Shown one piece after another: positions 21,930 through 34,800 of a DNA stretch of 64,000 nt. The translations under genes were made by a program, and so were the position numbers. Where the stretch lies: assembly GCA_905250115.1 (NCBI GenBank), contig CAJNOI010000009.1, positions 630,221 to 694,220 of the forward strand, read 5' to 3'. Numbering within the stretch: the first letter of the stretch is position 1; the number at the start of each line of letters is the position of its first letter. Below the pieces are notes generated by a model. The model saw only the letters and a program-made list of their open reading frames with translations, had not been told where the DNA came from and made no database searches. Source of the stretch: Adineta steineri. Taxonomy: Eukaryota; Rotifera; Eurotatoria; Adinetida; Adinetidae.

Positions 21930-23210
21930 CTAGTGGCTGCTAGCACTAGCAATATCGGAAGATGGTGAGCACTGAAACAAAGTGATATAATCCGCGTACC
22001 GTGCCTCAATGTCTTCGATCATGAGATCACACTCTTTCAGACTATAACTGTGACGGCCTTGCTTGCCCTGGGGATTGTTGCAAAGCCAAACCTGCATGGC
22101 TCCTTCAAATTCGTCTGACCACCGAAGACCGAAATAATCATAGATGCGACGCACAGTGGCAATCGGTTGCTCCATCAAATCATTGTAGGCAACGTCAAAA
22201 AGGTTCTTGCGCTTTTCATCATGTATACGGTCTAGACGAGTGCGAAACTCTACTGTGCATTCGATCGCTTTATCAATGAATTGTAGAGTTTGTTTCTTGA
22301 TTGTATTTCGACTGGCGGCATCTCTTTTGTCGAGATGAATTGATCCAAGAGACCATGATAAACTACACGACGAAGGTAAGACTTCATCGAGACGCCGATG
22401 AGTCATGACTATTGCTGCGTTCGGGTAATGTTGAAGGATTGTATCTAGTTTAAAAGAATGCACGGGTGTCTTCAATAACCAATGAGAACGTGGCGCATCG
22501 ACAGAATTCAACATCCGCAAAAACAGCTCATGATAGTCATATACATAGTCTTTGTTCAATTCTTTAAGAAGCCAAGTACCATCATCAGATACCTGATCAG
22601 ATGTAATCATCGTGAAGAAGGGTAGGAAGCTTGCTTGCCGCAGAATATAGTAATCTTCGTCAATGGGAAAATATGGATGAGAAGCGAAAATGTGCTTTGC
22701 TTCGGCTTCAAATAATGCAATTTGTCCAAAATACGATATCCGTGCGGCCATTCGTTTCTCATGTTCAACTGAATTTGATCGTGAGATGGGTGGAACAATG
22801 TCGATACACATATCGGTGATCAATGGAGAACGGCAATCAGGATCACAGGCAAGCAGATTTTGGAGCAATGTCGACCCTGTACGGGGAAGGCCATAAATAA
22901 TCAATGGACCAAACGGCGGCAAATTACCACTAAGAAGTTCACTGTGTTCTGTCATATAATTGAGAACTTGTTTGCAATTTGTATGCAGTTTACCGATTTC
23001 ACTTAAAGCTCGATGTCTACCCAAACATGTCATATGTTCATTACAAAGTATGCTTCGCCGATACAATTCAAACGCATGCAAAATTTTACTATGATAGCCG
23101 AAACAGCTCTTGGCTTCTTCGGTCAGATCATTTTCATGTAGAATAATATCATCCAACAGCGGTGGATGCTTCATAGTAGCTTCATCAGGTGTCGTGGTCA
23201 TTGTAGTCAA
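21930..23210 (-). CDS. Sulfotransferase family protein (bacterial-type)
   Basis: Single-exon protein of 426 residues. The PAPS-binding 5'-phosphosulfate loop is YGLPRTGSTLLQNLLA near residue 107; the 3'-phosphate-binding segment is YPNAAIVMTHRRLDEVLPS with an Arg pair and Ser near residue 285; LLKTPVHS between them is typical of the Sulfotransfer_3 group. It would move a sulfuryl group from PAPS to an acceptor that cannot be deduced. There is no signal peptide or membrane anchor, unlike Golgi sulfotransferases, so it is probably cytosolic. Base composition is visibly more GC-rich than both flanks and there is no intron. This and the similarity to bacterial multi-domain sulfotransferases favour horizontal acquisition. 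The start at 23210 is the first ATG; MKHPPLLDD thirteen residues later is a possible alternative. Confidence 0.88.
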   Translation of the reverse strand: MTTMTTTPDEATMKHPPLLDDIILHENDLTEEAKSCFGYHSKILHAFELYRRSILCNEHMTCLGRHRALSEIGKLHTNCKQVLNYMTEHSELLSGNLPPFGPLIIYGLPRTGSTLLQNLLACDPDCRSPLITDMCIDIVPPISRSNSVEHEKRMAARISYFGQIALFEAEAKHIFASHPYFPIDEDYYILRQASFLPFFTMITSDQVSDDGTWLLKELNKDYVYDYHELFLRMLNSVDAPRSHWLLKTPVHSFKLDTILQHYPNAAIVMTHRRLDEVLPSSCSLSWSLGSIHLDKRDAASRNTIKKQTLQFIDKAIECTVEFRTRLDRIHDEKRKNLFDVAYNDLMEQPIATVRRIYDYFGLRWSDEFEGAMQVWLCNNPQGKQGRHSYSLKECDLMIEDIEARYADYITLFQCSPSSDIASASSH

Positions 23211-23310
23211 TACGTCAGCTTATTAAACCAGCTGAAGCATTGCTCGTGCAGAATTTGAGACACGGAACATCAATGATACTAGATCTACAAAAGGAATTAC
23301 GCAGATTTAT

Positions 23311-23390
23311 AGGTGTGAGTGCGAATGTTATACACAAATTAGCTCTACACCTACACTTACATCAAGACACACCCATCCCACCCACACCCT
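23311..23390. repeat. G-rich/C-rich hairpin repeat, member 3
   Basis: Left arm AGGTGTGAGTGCGAATG; right arm CTACACCTACACTTACATC followed by CACACCCATCCCACCCACAC. It shares the GGTGTGAGTG theme with the other members. Confidence 0.5.
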
Positions 23391-24630
23391 CTATAGAGTG
23401 CATATATGTGTGCGTTCACATTATAATTACCTGTTTTTTTATGAGACGATGTTATAATTTGACATTTATTTCATTGACGAGACTCATAACAACAACAAAA
23501 AACGATTGCGTTGGCGAAATAAAGATAATCGGCGTTCTGTCTATTTTATTCTTTTTCTCATAGAGAAGAGTCCAGTGAACATATATTGTTTGTTTGTTTG
23601 TCTGTCCGTCGGGTCAAAAAAACATTGAAAATCGATTTTTGGTGAAACACATTTCTCGAGATTTTTCAATACAGGGAGTTCGAATTTGAGGTCTGTTGGG
23701 TGAGCATAGTTAGGAGCGGGTGAGTGGGAAGTCAAAAGAACATCGAAAGTCAGTTTTCGGGAAAAAAACATTTGTTTTTCCAGTAAATGTGAAGAAAATG
23801 CATTTCTACGAGAAAGAGCTAAGCGAGTCCTCGGATAAGCGTTAGTTGTAGAATAGAGTGCATATATATTTGTCTCATAGAGAAAGTTTAAAACAACCAG
23901 AAAAAGAATGATTGCGTTTACAAGATACGGGTTAATGGAAGATTTATCTATCGTATCAATAGAGATAGAAATTATAAGCATCCTACTACGTTTCTGCGCT
24001 GATGAATATGAAGATAGTTTTACACTATCGATTTATCTCTTATAAATAATGTAATACAGATTTATTCTTATCCATCACTTATAAATAGGTAAGGACATAT
24101 TTATTATATACTTGATTGTCCTTAAACATGTGTTCGTTCTCGTTATTCTTGCAATGTTATTATATTGAGCTGATATATGACAAACCTTCATTCTCTTTGT
24201 TCTTTCAATGTGATTACATTGTCTTTCTTTCATATTATAGAACCTTCATTCCTTTTTTTCAGTCAATGATCTTTCCTTGGCCTCTTATTCTTGTTCGTCC
24301 ATATAACACAATGTTTTATGTGATAGAAATATAGTCTGTGTGGTGGATGAATGAATAAATAAGGAGACCATTGATAACTAACGTGTTTGAGAAATCTTAA
24401 TTATTATATGGAATATAGTGCTGTGAATCAAACGTATATTGATTATCATGAGTCTGATATCATTTAGAAACAATACAACTGTATTTTACGTTACTGTTTC
24501 ATCCTTGTGTAAGAGACTCATCAGTTATGTTTACAATTTCTAGTTTCACAAAGTTATGAATAAACATAACTACTTGTAAAATTCTATTCTGTTAGAAAAT
24601 CAATAATAATACAAAGAAAGAGCAACAAAA

Positions 24631-24696
24631 TGGGTGTGGGTATGGATGAAGGTGTAAGTGTTGGTTTTTGATTAAAATACCTACACCATCAACTAC
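24631..24696. repeat. G-rich/C-rich hairpin repeat, member 4
   Basis: Left arm TGGGTGTGGGTATGGATGAA followed by GGTGTAAGTGTTGG; right arm TACCTACACCATCAACTAC. The right arm on the other strand reads GTAGTTGATGGTGTAGGTA. Confidence 0.5.
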
Positions 24697-24769
24697 ATGA
24701 ACTTTAAAATCTTCTCCACATTTTTTTTCCATCATCTTTTTTTACAAAAACATTTATTGCTAGTTCGTT

Positions 24770-25299
24770 TTCAATATTTTAATGCTAGTTTCATTTTTTC
24801 TGAATCTTGTTTTATACGTAGTGTATCATAATATTTTTATTTTAAATCATTTAAAGTTTCATCTTCAAAAGATTTCATATTAATCTTTTTTTGTTATAAT
24901 TTATGTTCGAGCATAATCATGTTTAGTTAAACGTAAATGCGTTATCGTTCAGATACAATTAATTACAATTTTGTATCTAAATCAGATGTTCTTTCTACAA
25001 GTTCATAAACTTCTTGTATCATTTTTATAATTGTTTGTTTTGATAATGTAAGAACATATCCATTTAATAATTCTCGTTGTTTTGCTGCATAATAATATTT
25101 TACAATAGAAACAAAAACATGTCCTGTAGAAATCGCATCAACTGTAGTACGTGTTTACTTTTTAAGTGGCAATAATTGATCAAATGCTTTGTATAATTTC
25201 AATTCAATTTTTTATTAGTTCATGACATTCTTTGAGTTTTTCATCGACAACTGATGTGTAATAGTTTTCCATTTTAACAAATTTGTCAATATCACTCAT
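24770..25299 (-). pseudogene. PSMD12: Broken copy of 26S proteasome subunit PSMD12 (Rpn5)
   Basis: Reading the minus strand from an ATG at 25299 gives FVKMENYYTSVVDEKLKECH, matching the N-terminus of PSMD12, then a frameshift, LLPLKK, an in-frame stop, then TRTTVDAISTGHVFVSIVKY and YYAAKQRELLNGYVLTLSKQ, matching the next block, and later KSFEDETLNDLK, a stop, and KYYDTLRIKQD. The order follows the functional protein, whose product is a PCI-domain lid subunit of the 26S proteasome. Several frameshifts and stops make it non-functional. Introns are not obvious in the surviving part. An intact copy must lie elsewhere in the genome. Only about the first 40% of the gene is recognisable. Confidence 0.8.
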
Positions 25300-28200
25300 G
25301 TTGATTGTTATTATTGAATTTTGAGATCGCTTGCCAATCTATCATTCACAAGATTTTGTATGGTCTTACAAAGATCGTACTAATTACATCGTAGAAAAAG
25401 TAAAAAGAGGAGCAACCAAATAGATATCGTAGCTTTCAGACATCCAAGAAATAAGTGCATCATTATCATTATTTAATTACTTCAAATTTGGAAACTAGCA
25501 CATTCATGTGCTGATATATATGACAATAGTGTTTTATTCAATGCTACAATATTTCCATGCTGTTTTCTTGATTTATTTTCTCGTTTTGTTAGTTTATATA
25601 ATTTGGCTATTTGAAAAGAAATTATCTTCTATCAACAAATTTTACATTTTCTATTGTTCACCGTTAATTTAAAATAGTATATAATTGAAATCAAGATACA
25701 TTTTATTTTCAATTTTGAATTCACCTTGGGTCACTTGCTATACTTTTTCGATTACTTATAGTTAGTAAACCTGATGAAGTTAGATTAATTGCAAGTCATT
25801 ATTTGTTTTCATCGAATATTTCTCAATTAATAATGATAAAACTGTTCACATTTCTATGTTATTTAGTTTCAGTCTAGAATCAATACGATGTTGATTTAAA
25901 TGAAAAATATTTCTCTAAATCAAATTCATTAATAATATGTAATATTTGGAAGAGATTACATTTGATTCAAAGAATCTCTTCAAAGAAATATTGCCTTGGA
26001 AAGAAATTTATTTGCATCCAGTTATGATTAAAGATAAATGAAGTCTATATGAAAAAATATGCAATTTATTAATAATTTAAATATTAGTTTATAAACTAGT
26101 GAAAGGCTATCACTTAAACTTACTATTGAAAATGAATTTCTTTTGCTGATTAATTAAGGAGAAAAATAAAATGAAATTTTTCTTTTTGATCTATGCACAT
26201 CAATTAAATTATTCATATCATTTTGTTCAAGTTACTTTATCTTACAATCACTGAATTCCAATCAAACAATCATTCACAAGATTGATGAAACAGATTATAG
26301 TCTACACATGTTTTAGTATAGCATCGATATTTGCTAATCTATCTTTTTTGTTGTATACAAGGAAAATAATATGAATCAAATATTCTCAACATATGTGATT
26401 TCATTAGAAATTATATTAACATTTTGTTTGACTAAAATCCTTCTTATTACAATTCTGAAGTGTAGAGAATGTATTGTAATTATTCAAAGATTTAGATTCT
26501 TTATATAGTTATATATGTATATTATATACCATTTATTTATCAACATCTAATTCATTTTTAATAATTCAAGTATACAACAATAAAAAAACGATTTTCTCAA
26601 GTGACCTTATACTATCAGTATAGTTAAATATAGATAGATATCTGGATAAATCTATATATTGTACTATGAAAAACTTTTTGAAATCTCATAACAATTAAAT
26701 TCAATCAACTTATCATTTCTATCATTTTTACTCATATTTATTTTCAAGATTTAATCTTCTTCAAGTTTACTTTATATCGTACCACAACCAATCAAACCAT
26801 AATTCAATGCATATATATATATATATCTTCGCAAAATATTGCTCATTATTAGTGTCACTTTTCATCTACCTTAGAAAATATCAATAATAATAAAATACAA
26901 CAAAACACTTCAATTAAGAATAAGTCAGGGATGTTATAGTGCATAACAAGCCTATCTATTTAGACTGCTAGCTATCTTCAAAATAATTATATTATTTGAA
27001 TAAGTCAAGCCGAATAATCAATCATAGTGTGAATAATATTTTATATTGTTTTATTAAAATGTGTTGCTCTGGCAGACTACTGTTACCACCAGTCCGCACA
27101 ATTTCGTCATCGCAACATGAATTTGATCAGTAAAGATCATTTACCTCTTGGTAAGTTGTAATAAGCAACTTTTCTCGATGGTGTGTGGAGCACGACATCT
27201 ACTGGGTCTTTACACATTTCACTTGGAGTCTTATCAAATACTACGTCACCAACTCTGAAGTCTTGAGAAAACAAAAAAATAAAATAGTGATCAGTTATTG
27301 ATATTTATAGTCATAAAAATATTTTGTTTCTATACTGTGTTTTTTTTTCATTGAATGCATTAAGGGATCACAACATTATTGATCGAATTACATTATTATA
27401 AAATATGTTTCTATATTTATCACAAGATATAATAGTAATAGTCAAATGGTGCATTAACAATCACTATCCGATACTTCTCGATCACCATTGAATATACCAG
27501 ATAATTATTCCTATGAATCTCATGCATGCAAAGTTTAAAAAATAATTCACTTCTTATTTTCCATTTTCTAATTGTTTAAGAGCAATAATATTTCATTGGT
27601 TTATTTAAAAATATGTAATATGATATTTTAATTCAAATAATCAGCAGCATCTGATAAGTAGATTTATTTCATCGTATGTATTGACAGTCCAAAATTCTGT
27701 CATGGAGTTTATTAAATTACTACAAAATATCTCTGAATGAAAATCAGTCTCTTATATACTAAGAAAGTCTTTGATAAATATACATTTTGAATTTCGTTTA
27801 TCTTAAGAATATCATTATCAAGTCATATCATAATAGCACCTCTTTCTTTATTAAAATCAAAAAAAAAAGGTTTTGTACAATATAAAACCTATTTGTTTTT
27901 TTAAACAATATAAGTTGAACAAAAATAATATCAGATAATATTTATACTATGCACAAGCAATTCTAAATTTATATTTACGTAAAAATAAATTCTCATAAAT
28001 CATAGTAGAGAATGCTTTATCCCAACACTATGAAGTCTTTTTTGTAATATGTTTAAAAAATTCGTTATTTTAAAGATTCATGAGTTATAAACAATCGATA
28101 ATTACATTCCTTTAACATGAATGATAATATGAATTTTAATTTTTGTTGAATAAATATATTTCTAACTCGATATTATAATGAAGGCTAAAACAATTATTTA

Positions 28201-28800
28201 TGTATAATATTGATTTGTAAATAAGTACAATCATATTATTAATAAATATTATATCAAATTTTATAGAAAATATCATTAGTATTATGTAACTATTTGAAAT
28301 TGAATAATAATTTTATAAAATTGTATCTATTATAAATATATATAAATTTTATTGTAGAACTGGATTGATGATTTTGACTTCTCATACCTCTTTAATTTAT
28401 TTTATTATTTTTTTTACGGTTAATAAAATTCTAACTTAAAGCTTCATGATTGTATACAGATTAAAAGTAATCGATAATTTATTTTTTCTTTTTTTTTTGT
28501 CTATACCAATCATTAAATTTGCTGTCCCTGAGTCTTTAATGATACTAAATTACTCCTACGTGACAGGTAGGAAGAAAATATTAATTAGCTTTGCATCTAT
28601 GAAAAAATATCTGAAATTTTTGCCATTAACAGTGTTGCTCATGTTTTTTGACAAAATGAAAGAAAACAGATAGAACTAGATGCAGAACGCAAAATCAATG
28701 AAGCAGAGAATATTCAATTACTCCTCATAGTAATACATATAGATATATAATAACCTTCTACCTTTCATAATAATGTATATTAGAAAAGAAAAAGAAGAAT
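25300..28800. other. AT-rich gene-poor region upstream of the ABC transporter
   Basis: Mostly AT-rich sequence without open frames. Two stretches look like coding remnants on the minus strand: about 25490-25625 (HGNIVALNKTLLSYISAHEC, unidentified) and a GC-richer exon-like block at 27145-27261, listed separately. Nothing else is supported. Confidence 0.5.
27145..27261 (-). other. Orphan exon-like block, unidentified
   Basis: GC content rises sharply here. On the minus strand a pyrimidine-rich acceptor (TTTTTTGTTTTCTCAAG) precedes an open segment encoding RVGDVVFDKTPSEMCKDPVD and continuing VVLHTPSRKVAYYNLPRG, which ends at a GTAAAT donor. No flanking exon was found and the family is not recognised. 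It may be a remnant of a mobile-element gene or of a lost host gene. Confidence 0.3.
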
Positions 28801-31800
28801 ATGAGTGATAAGGAGCCATTATTAAAGAAACATAACAAACTACTTGATGACAATGACAGTGACAGTGAAAACAAAAGGTATAATTTTAAAAAAAATCTAA
28901 TATTGATAAACACATACTAACTCATCATTATTTATAGTTTTTCTGAGTGGCGTCAATATTTCAATCAGCAAAAGACTGATGCTAAGAATAAAAAGTTAGA
29001 TGATGAGCTCAATCATACTACTAAAGATATTTCAGTTGGTGTTTTACAATTGGTAAGTATTATATTCAAACATAAAATATCATAAGAGAAAGTAATAAAA
29101 ATATTAAGTTGAAAGCATATTATTTTTCTTTTTAATATATGTATATAGATGAATTAATTCATTTCATTTAATGATAGTTTCGGTTTGCTGATCGTATTGA
29201 TATTCTTCTTTTAATACTTGGTCTGTGTTTCATGTTGGTGCATGTAGCTGGTGTTCTCGCAAATGTGATTCTTTTTAGTCGAATCACGGGATTATTTGCC
29301 ACTACCTCATTTGCTGTTGATTGTGATAATCAATATCAAAATATAGCATCTACAATTATCAATAATAGTATATGTCCTTTTGGTATTGATCTTAATCCAA
29401 TAAATTATGATCGATTATATAAGTAATTTACTGAAAAATATTCTTATTTTGAATTTTTTCAAATTTTTCATTCGTAGACTATGCCATTATGATAATAAAA
29501 CTATTTCATCCACATTATCTCCACTAACGCCTTTATTTCATGAAAATGTTATGCATCTAGTTTATTGGTTCTTCGGTAAGTTTATTGAATATGATGATTT
29601 TAATTAAAAAAAACAAAGGATTTGTTATTTCTCTGTGTTAATATAGTTTTAAGTATTCTTCAATTTCTATGTACTTCTCTTGAATATATCTGTTGGACAG
29701 TTGCTACGAAACGACAAACATCTCGTATGAGTGTTTTACTGTTTCAATCACTTATTCAACGTGTAAGTAAAAATATTTTTTACACACATAATATACTTTA
29801 CCATTCGTGATCATAAGTCAAAATTGAATAATATCGAATTTTTACTAGATGACTTAAATTTAGTACAGATCTGATTTATTGAAGAGTAACTAAAATAAAT
29901 GAGTATAACCGATTAAATCAGTTAGAATACAGTTTATTCTATTTATATCTCTTGCTCCGTGCCAAGCATAAAACAAAACTAAGTAGATCATTTTGGCCTC
30001 GATATCTGGTTTTCTTTTTACAAAATATTTCTACAATCAACAAACTAAGAATTCTAAAAACATGGTTAATATAACAATTATATTATGATCTAAGATAAAA
30101 TAATGTATTATTTTCTCTTTCGTTCTTCAGAACATGACTTACTTGGATACAAATCAAACTACTCAATACAATACGAAGCTTTTTATGTAAGTAAATATAA
30201 TAACTTTATATCAAACAATTATCTATGATCGATTTTCTTTACAGTAATATTGAAAAGATCAGAAATGGAATAGGTTTTGAATTCTTAGAAACCATCTCAC
30301 TTATTCTAATCATGATTCTCAGTATAATCATATCTTTTATTCTCAATTGGCAATTGTCTTTAATTATGTCTTGTATGGTTCCAATTATTGTTGGTAGTTC
30401 ATTGATGTTTGCTAAAGTATAAATTGTTATTTAATTTGCTAAAGTTTTATCAATAATTACAGGTCATCACTAAAGAAACAGAAGCGCAATTAAGTACATA
30501 TTCAAAAGCTGGACAAATTGCTCAAGAAGTATTTAGTTCATTAAGAACTGTTCTTTCATTCAATGGAAGCAAATGGCAACAAAAACAGTAAATAAATAAA
30601 CAAAGATTTCTAGATTATTGTATATTATTTTACTGTCATATTTATTATGTCTAGATATGAAAAAGAATTAAAATTGAATGAATGGTATACTGTTCGCAAA
30701 GATGCTGCATTTGGTGCTTTTTTTGGTTGGTTATTTTTTATAAGCTTTGCAGTTTATTCAATCGGTTTCACTTTTGGTTTCATTCTTATGTCTCATGGAA
30801 ATCATCGTTCACTAACCATTAGTGAAATTCTTATTGTAAGTGAGCTATGGCATCAATATGCAAGAAAGTAACTGAAAAATGAACTTTCGCTTAGGTTGTG
30901 AATATGTTTGCACGAGCTTTAAGTTATCTTAATTTAGTTGGACCTTTCTTTCAATCAATGTCGGAAGCTCAAGGTGCAGCAGTATCCGTATTTCGACTTA
31001 TTGATGAGGTAAAATACATTGAATACTATAACGACTAAACCTTGGTAATTATATTTTCTATTTTATTTTTTATGATATAGGCACATGATGAAAATATCAA
31101 CGAAAGAGAAATATTGCAAGAGAACATATCTGATGAAAGATCTATTTCTAATATCAATGGTGATATTGAATTTGTCAATGTTAGTTTTAGTTATCCATCG
31201 AGAGAAAATGCAACAGCTTTGAACAATCTTAAATTGATTGCTCGTGCTAATCAAACAACTGCTCTTATAGGTTCAAGTGGTTGTGGTAAATCTTTTTTTT
31301 CTAAAACAAACATAATATTTTAATATTGAAATTGATTGATAGGAAAAAGTACATGTGTATCACTTCTTCTTCGCTATTATGAACCTTCCTCAGGCAGAAT
31401 TATGATTGATGGTCAATCAATTACAAATCATAAAATCAAACAATTTCGTCAAAATATTGGAGTTGTTAGTCAAGAACCTGTAGGTTTCTTTTATTTTCTT
31501 TTTTAGTCTCTGTTGAATTTTTATATATTGAAATAGATTTTATTTGGAATAAGTATTTATGAAAATATTCGTTTTGGTAAATTGAATGCAACACGTGCAG
31601 AGATTGAACATGCAGCAGAACAAGCTAATGCACATAAATTCATTATGAAATTACCTAATGTTTGTTTTTTTAATATTTATATTTATCTCTATGTATTATT
31701 ATTTATATTTATAGAAATATGAAACACTTGTTGGTGAACGTGGTATACAATTGAGTGGTGGTGAAAAACAACGTATTGCATTAGCTCGTGCACTTGTCAA

Positions 31801-34800
31801 ACAACCCAACATTCTTTTATTAGATGAAGCAACAAGTGCACTTGATAATGTTAGTGAAAAAATTGTCCAAGAAGCACTTGATCGAGCATGCAAAAGTAAA
31901 AATTACTTAATTACTGTTGATTATATTATTATTATTATTAATATATAGATCGTACAACTATTGTTATTGCTCATCGTTTAACTACAATTCAAAATGCTGA
32001 TTATATTTATGTATTAGATAAAGGAAATGTAATTGAAGAAGGTACACATGAAACATTAATGACAAAAGAAGGAGGTAGATATCAAACAATGGTCAAAATG
32101 CAACAATCTGAAAAAACGATTGGTACACATGATGGCTTAATGAATATGGCAAAAGCAGCAGCTGAAGATGAAGAACAATTATGTATGTTACTATTTTAAT
32201 ATTAATGATTATTATATTTTATGAACTTGATTTTATTCTGTTTTGTTTTTTGGAATAGTGGAACGTGTTCGTCAATTGAGTGAGAGCGAAGCAATTGATA
32301 CAAATCGAGTAAAAATGAATATCTAATAACTTTAAAAAGTCATTATTAATGTATAAATTAATAGAGAGCTTCGACGTCAGTCAGACGAAAATCTATCTTT
32401 CTAAGACTCATGAAGATGAATAGTCCTGAATGGATGTTTATTTTGATTGGTTGTTTAGCATGTTTACTTGGTGGATTGCGTGGACCAGTGTTCTCGATTC
32501 TATCCGCAAAAATAGTCACTGTGAGTGGTATTATTTATATGAATATTCTAAGAAAAGATAAAATATGTGTCTTTTTCTGTCTAATGTTTCTTTTCTTTAG
32601 GAATTTAATGATTGTAAATACACTGATGTACGTCGTCGAGTATTGATTACAAGCGGTTTATTTCTTATTACTGGCGCTGTTTTTATGATTCTTTATTTTT
32701 TCCAAGTAACCATATTATTTCTAAACTATATCAATGAGTTTCTTCATGTTCGTTTATAGTTTGTGGCTTTTGGAGTCGCAGGAGCGAAATTAGTTAGTCG
32801 CATTCGTTCAAAAGCTTTCGCATGTTTTCTTCGTCAAGAAGTTGCTTATTTTGATCGACCTGAAAACAGTTCTGGTGCTATATGTACTAAACTCTCTTCT
32901 AATGCAGCTGCTATTGAAGATATGGCTGGTTCAAGATTAGGTGTTATCTGTCAAGCTTTATCCATGTCTGCTTTTGGCTTCTTACTTGGCCTTTTTTTCA
33001 ACTGGCAATTAACAATAATCATAGGTATTCCTTTCGTTATCATGATGATCGCCACTATTATTCAAATACGGTTGGGTTCATGGTTAAAAATACAATCGGA
33101 TCTCATTTACTCTCAAGCTAGCACGGTAAAGCCATTTTATTATTCATATTCTTTTAATGTATAATAGAATTATGTTATTATATATATTATTTGATGAAAT
33201 GATTATTAAATATTCATTTTGTATTTTGTCTTTTTTAGCTTGCTGTTGAAGTTATAACCAATATGCGTACAGTAAAACAGTTATCAATGGAACATGAAGT
33301 TTCACGACAATATACGAATATGTTTGATCAATTATTAATGTTAGTCTTTTTGTCATCGTTTCCTTAGTTAATTTTTTTTGAGATTCTTCATTACTATGAA
33401 AGAAGTTCTTTATGAAAGATTAGTAATAGTTTGTTTTAACAGAGCTAGAAATTATCTTTCATCTTGCATTATGTTGATATACTGCATGAGACAACAATTG
33501 AAGACAAAATAAAAAGATGAAAAGTGGTTAAAAAATTTAAATCTTATGAGAATTTATATTTATATTTTGAACAAGAGCTTTGTTTTATGTAGTAATGAAA
33601 AATCGTAAAAACTAACTGAGAAAACAATAGTTAAGTCGAAACTTGAGTGAAATTTGACGATGTAGTTGATTTAATTATAGTCAGTTTATTTTCTAGTTAT
33701 AGTAGATCTAAATTGTAATCTAAATATATATACAGTAATAAAACAAAACCCTATGTGCTTTTAATAATTTTGATTAAGTTTGTCAAAAACATGCTCTTCT
33801 ATATCGATAATGGACTAATAAAATCGAATATAACTTTCTTTTTTTTTTTACAGATATTCAGTTCAATCTTTAATAAATTATCTTTTGTTTAGATTGTCTT
33901 GGAAACCTGAGGCACTGTTTGCAGTAGCACTCGCATTGTACTGGGCAATGAACCCATTGACTTTGGGACTTCTGTATTGGCGTGCTTTGATTCTTGTTGA
34001 AAACAATGAATTAGATATAAGCGATATTGTTATGTAACTGAAACAATAACTTTGATAATCTATAAATTAAATTTTATTATTTTTTTTATTCTTATAGGGT
34101 TTCTGCTTTTGGAATGTTTGCATTAGAATCATTAAGAGTTGTTGGAATGTTGTAAGATATAGAATTTATGTTTTTTTGTTTTTGTTTTTATTATTTTTGT
34201 TTTAGAGGAAGACGTATCGGTGCATCATTTGCTGCTGCTCACGCATTTTTTGATCTATTTGATCGAATACCAACTATTGATAATGGATCTAATAAAGGCC
34301 AAGAATTAGTAAACGAAAAAAAGCTATTGTCTTTCAATTGTATATTTTAATTTTGAATTGATTAGACTAACTTTAGTGGAGAAACAGACTTTAATCAAGT
34401 TAAATTTGTTTATCCAAGTCGTCCAACAGTTCTTGTTCTTAATAAACTTCAATTATCTATTAAATCAGGTCAACGTATAGCTCTTGTTGGTATGTTCAAA
34501 TAAACTAAATTTTCTAGTTTCTTAGTCATATAATATAATCGTTTCAGGTTCATCCGGATGTGGAAAATCAACAATCGTTCAATTATTAGAACGATTTTAT
34601 GATGTTTCATATGGAGAATTGGTATGTATCTCTTTTCTATATATATAATTCAATTACTTATATAAACGATATTAATATAAACTAGCTTCTTGATGGTGTT
34701 GATATTCGAAAATTAAATCTTCAATGGCTTCGTTCTCGTTTGGGTGTTGTTAGTCAAGAACCAGTTTTATTTGATTTAACAATTGCTGAAAATATTACAT

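Larger units (their letters stand above)
23211..24769. other. Intergenic DNA with hairpins and a degenerate duplication
   Basis: Contains hairpin members at 23311-23390 and 24631-24696 and an imperfect duplication: GGGTCAAAAAAACATTGAAA near 23611 recurs as GGGAAGTCAAAAGAACATCG near 23725. The longest minus-strand frame (23541-23981) spans this duplication and shows no domain. No gene is supported. Confidence 0.55.

Noticed and set aside
23541..23981. 146-residue minus-strand frame beside the sulfotransferase
   Set aside because: It runs through an imperfect duplicated repeat and a G-rich tract; the peptide has no recognisable domain.
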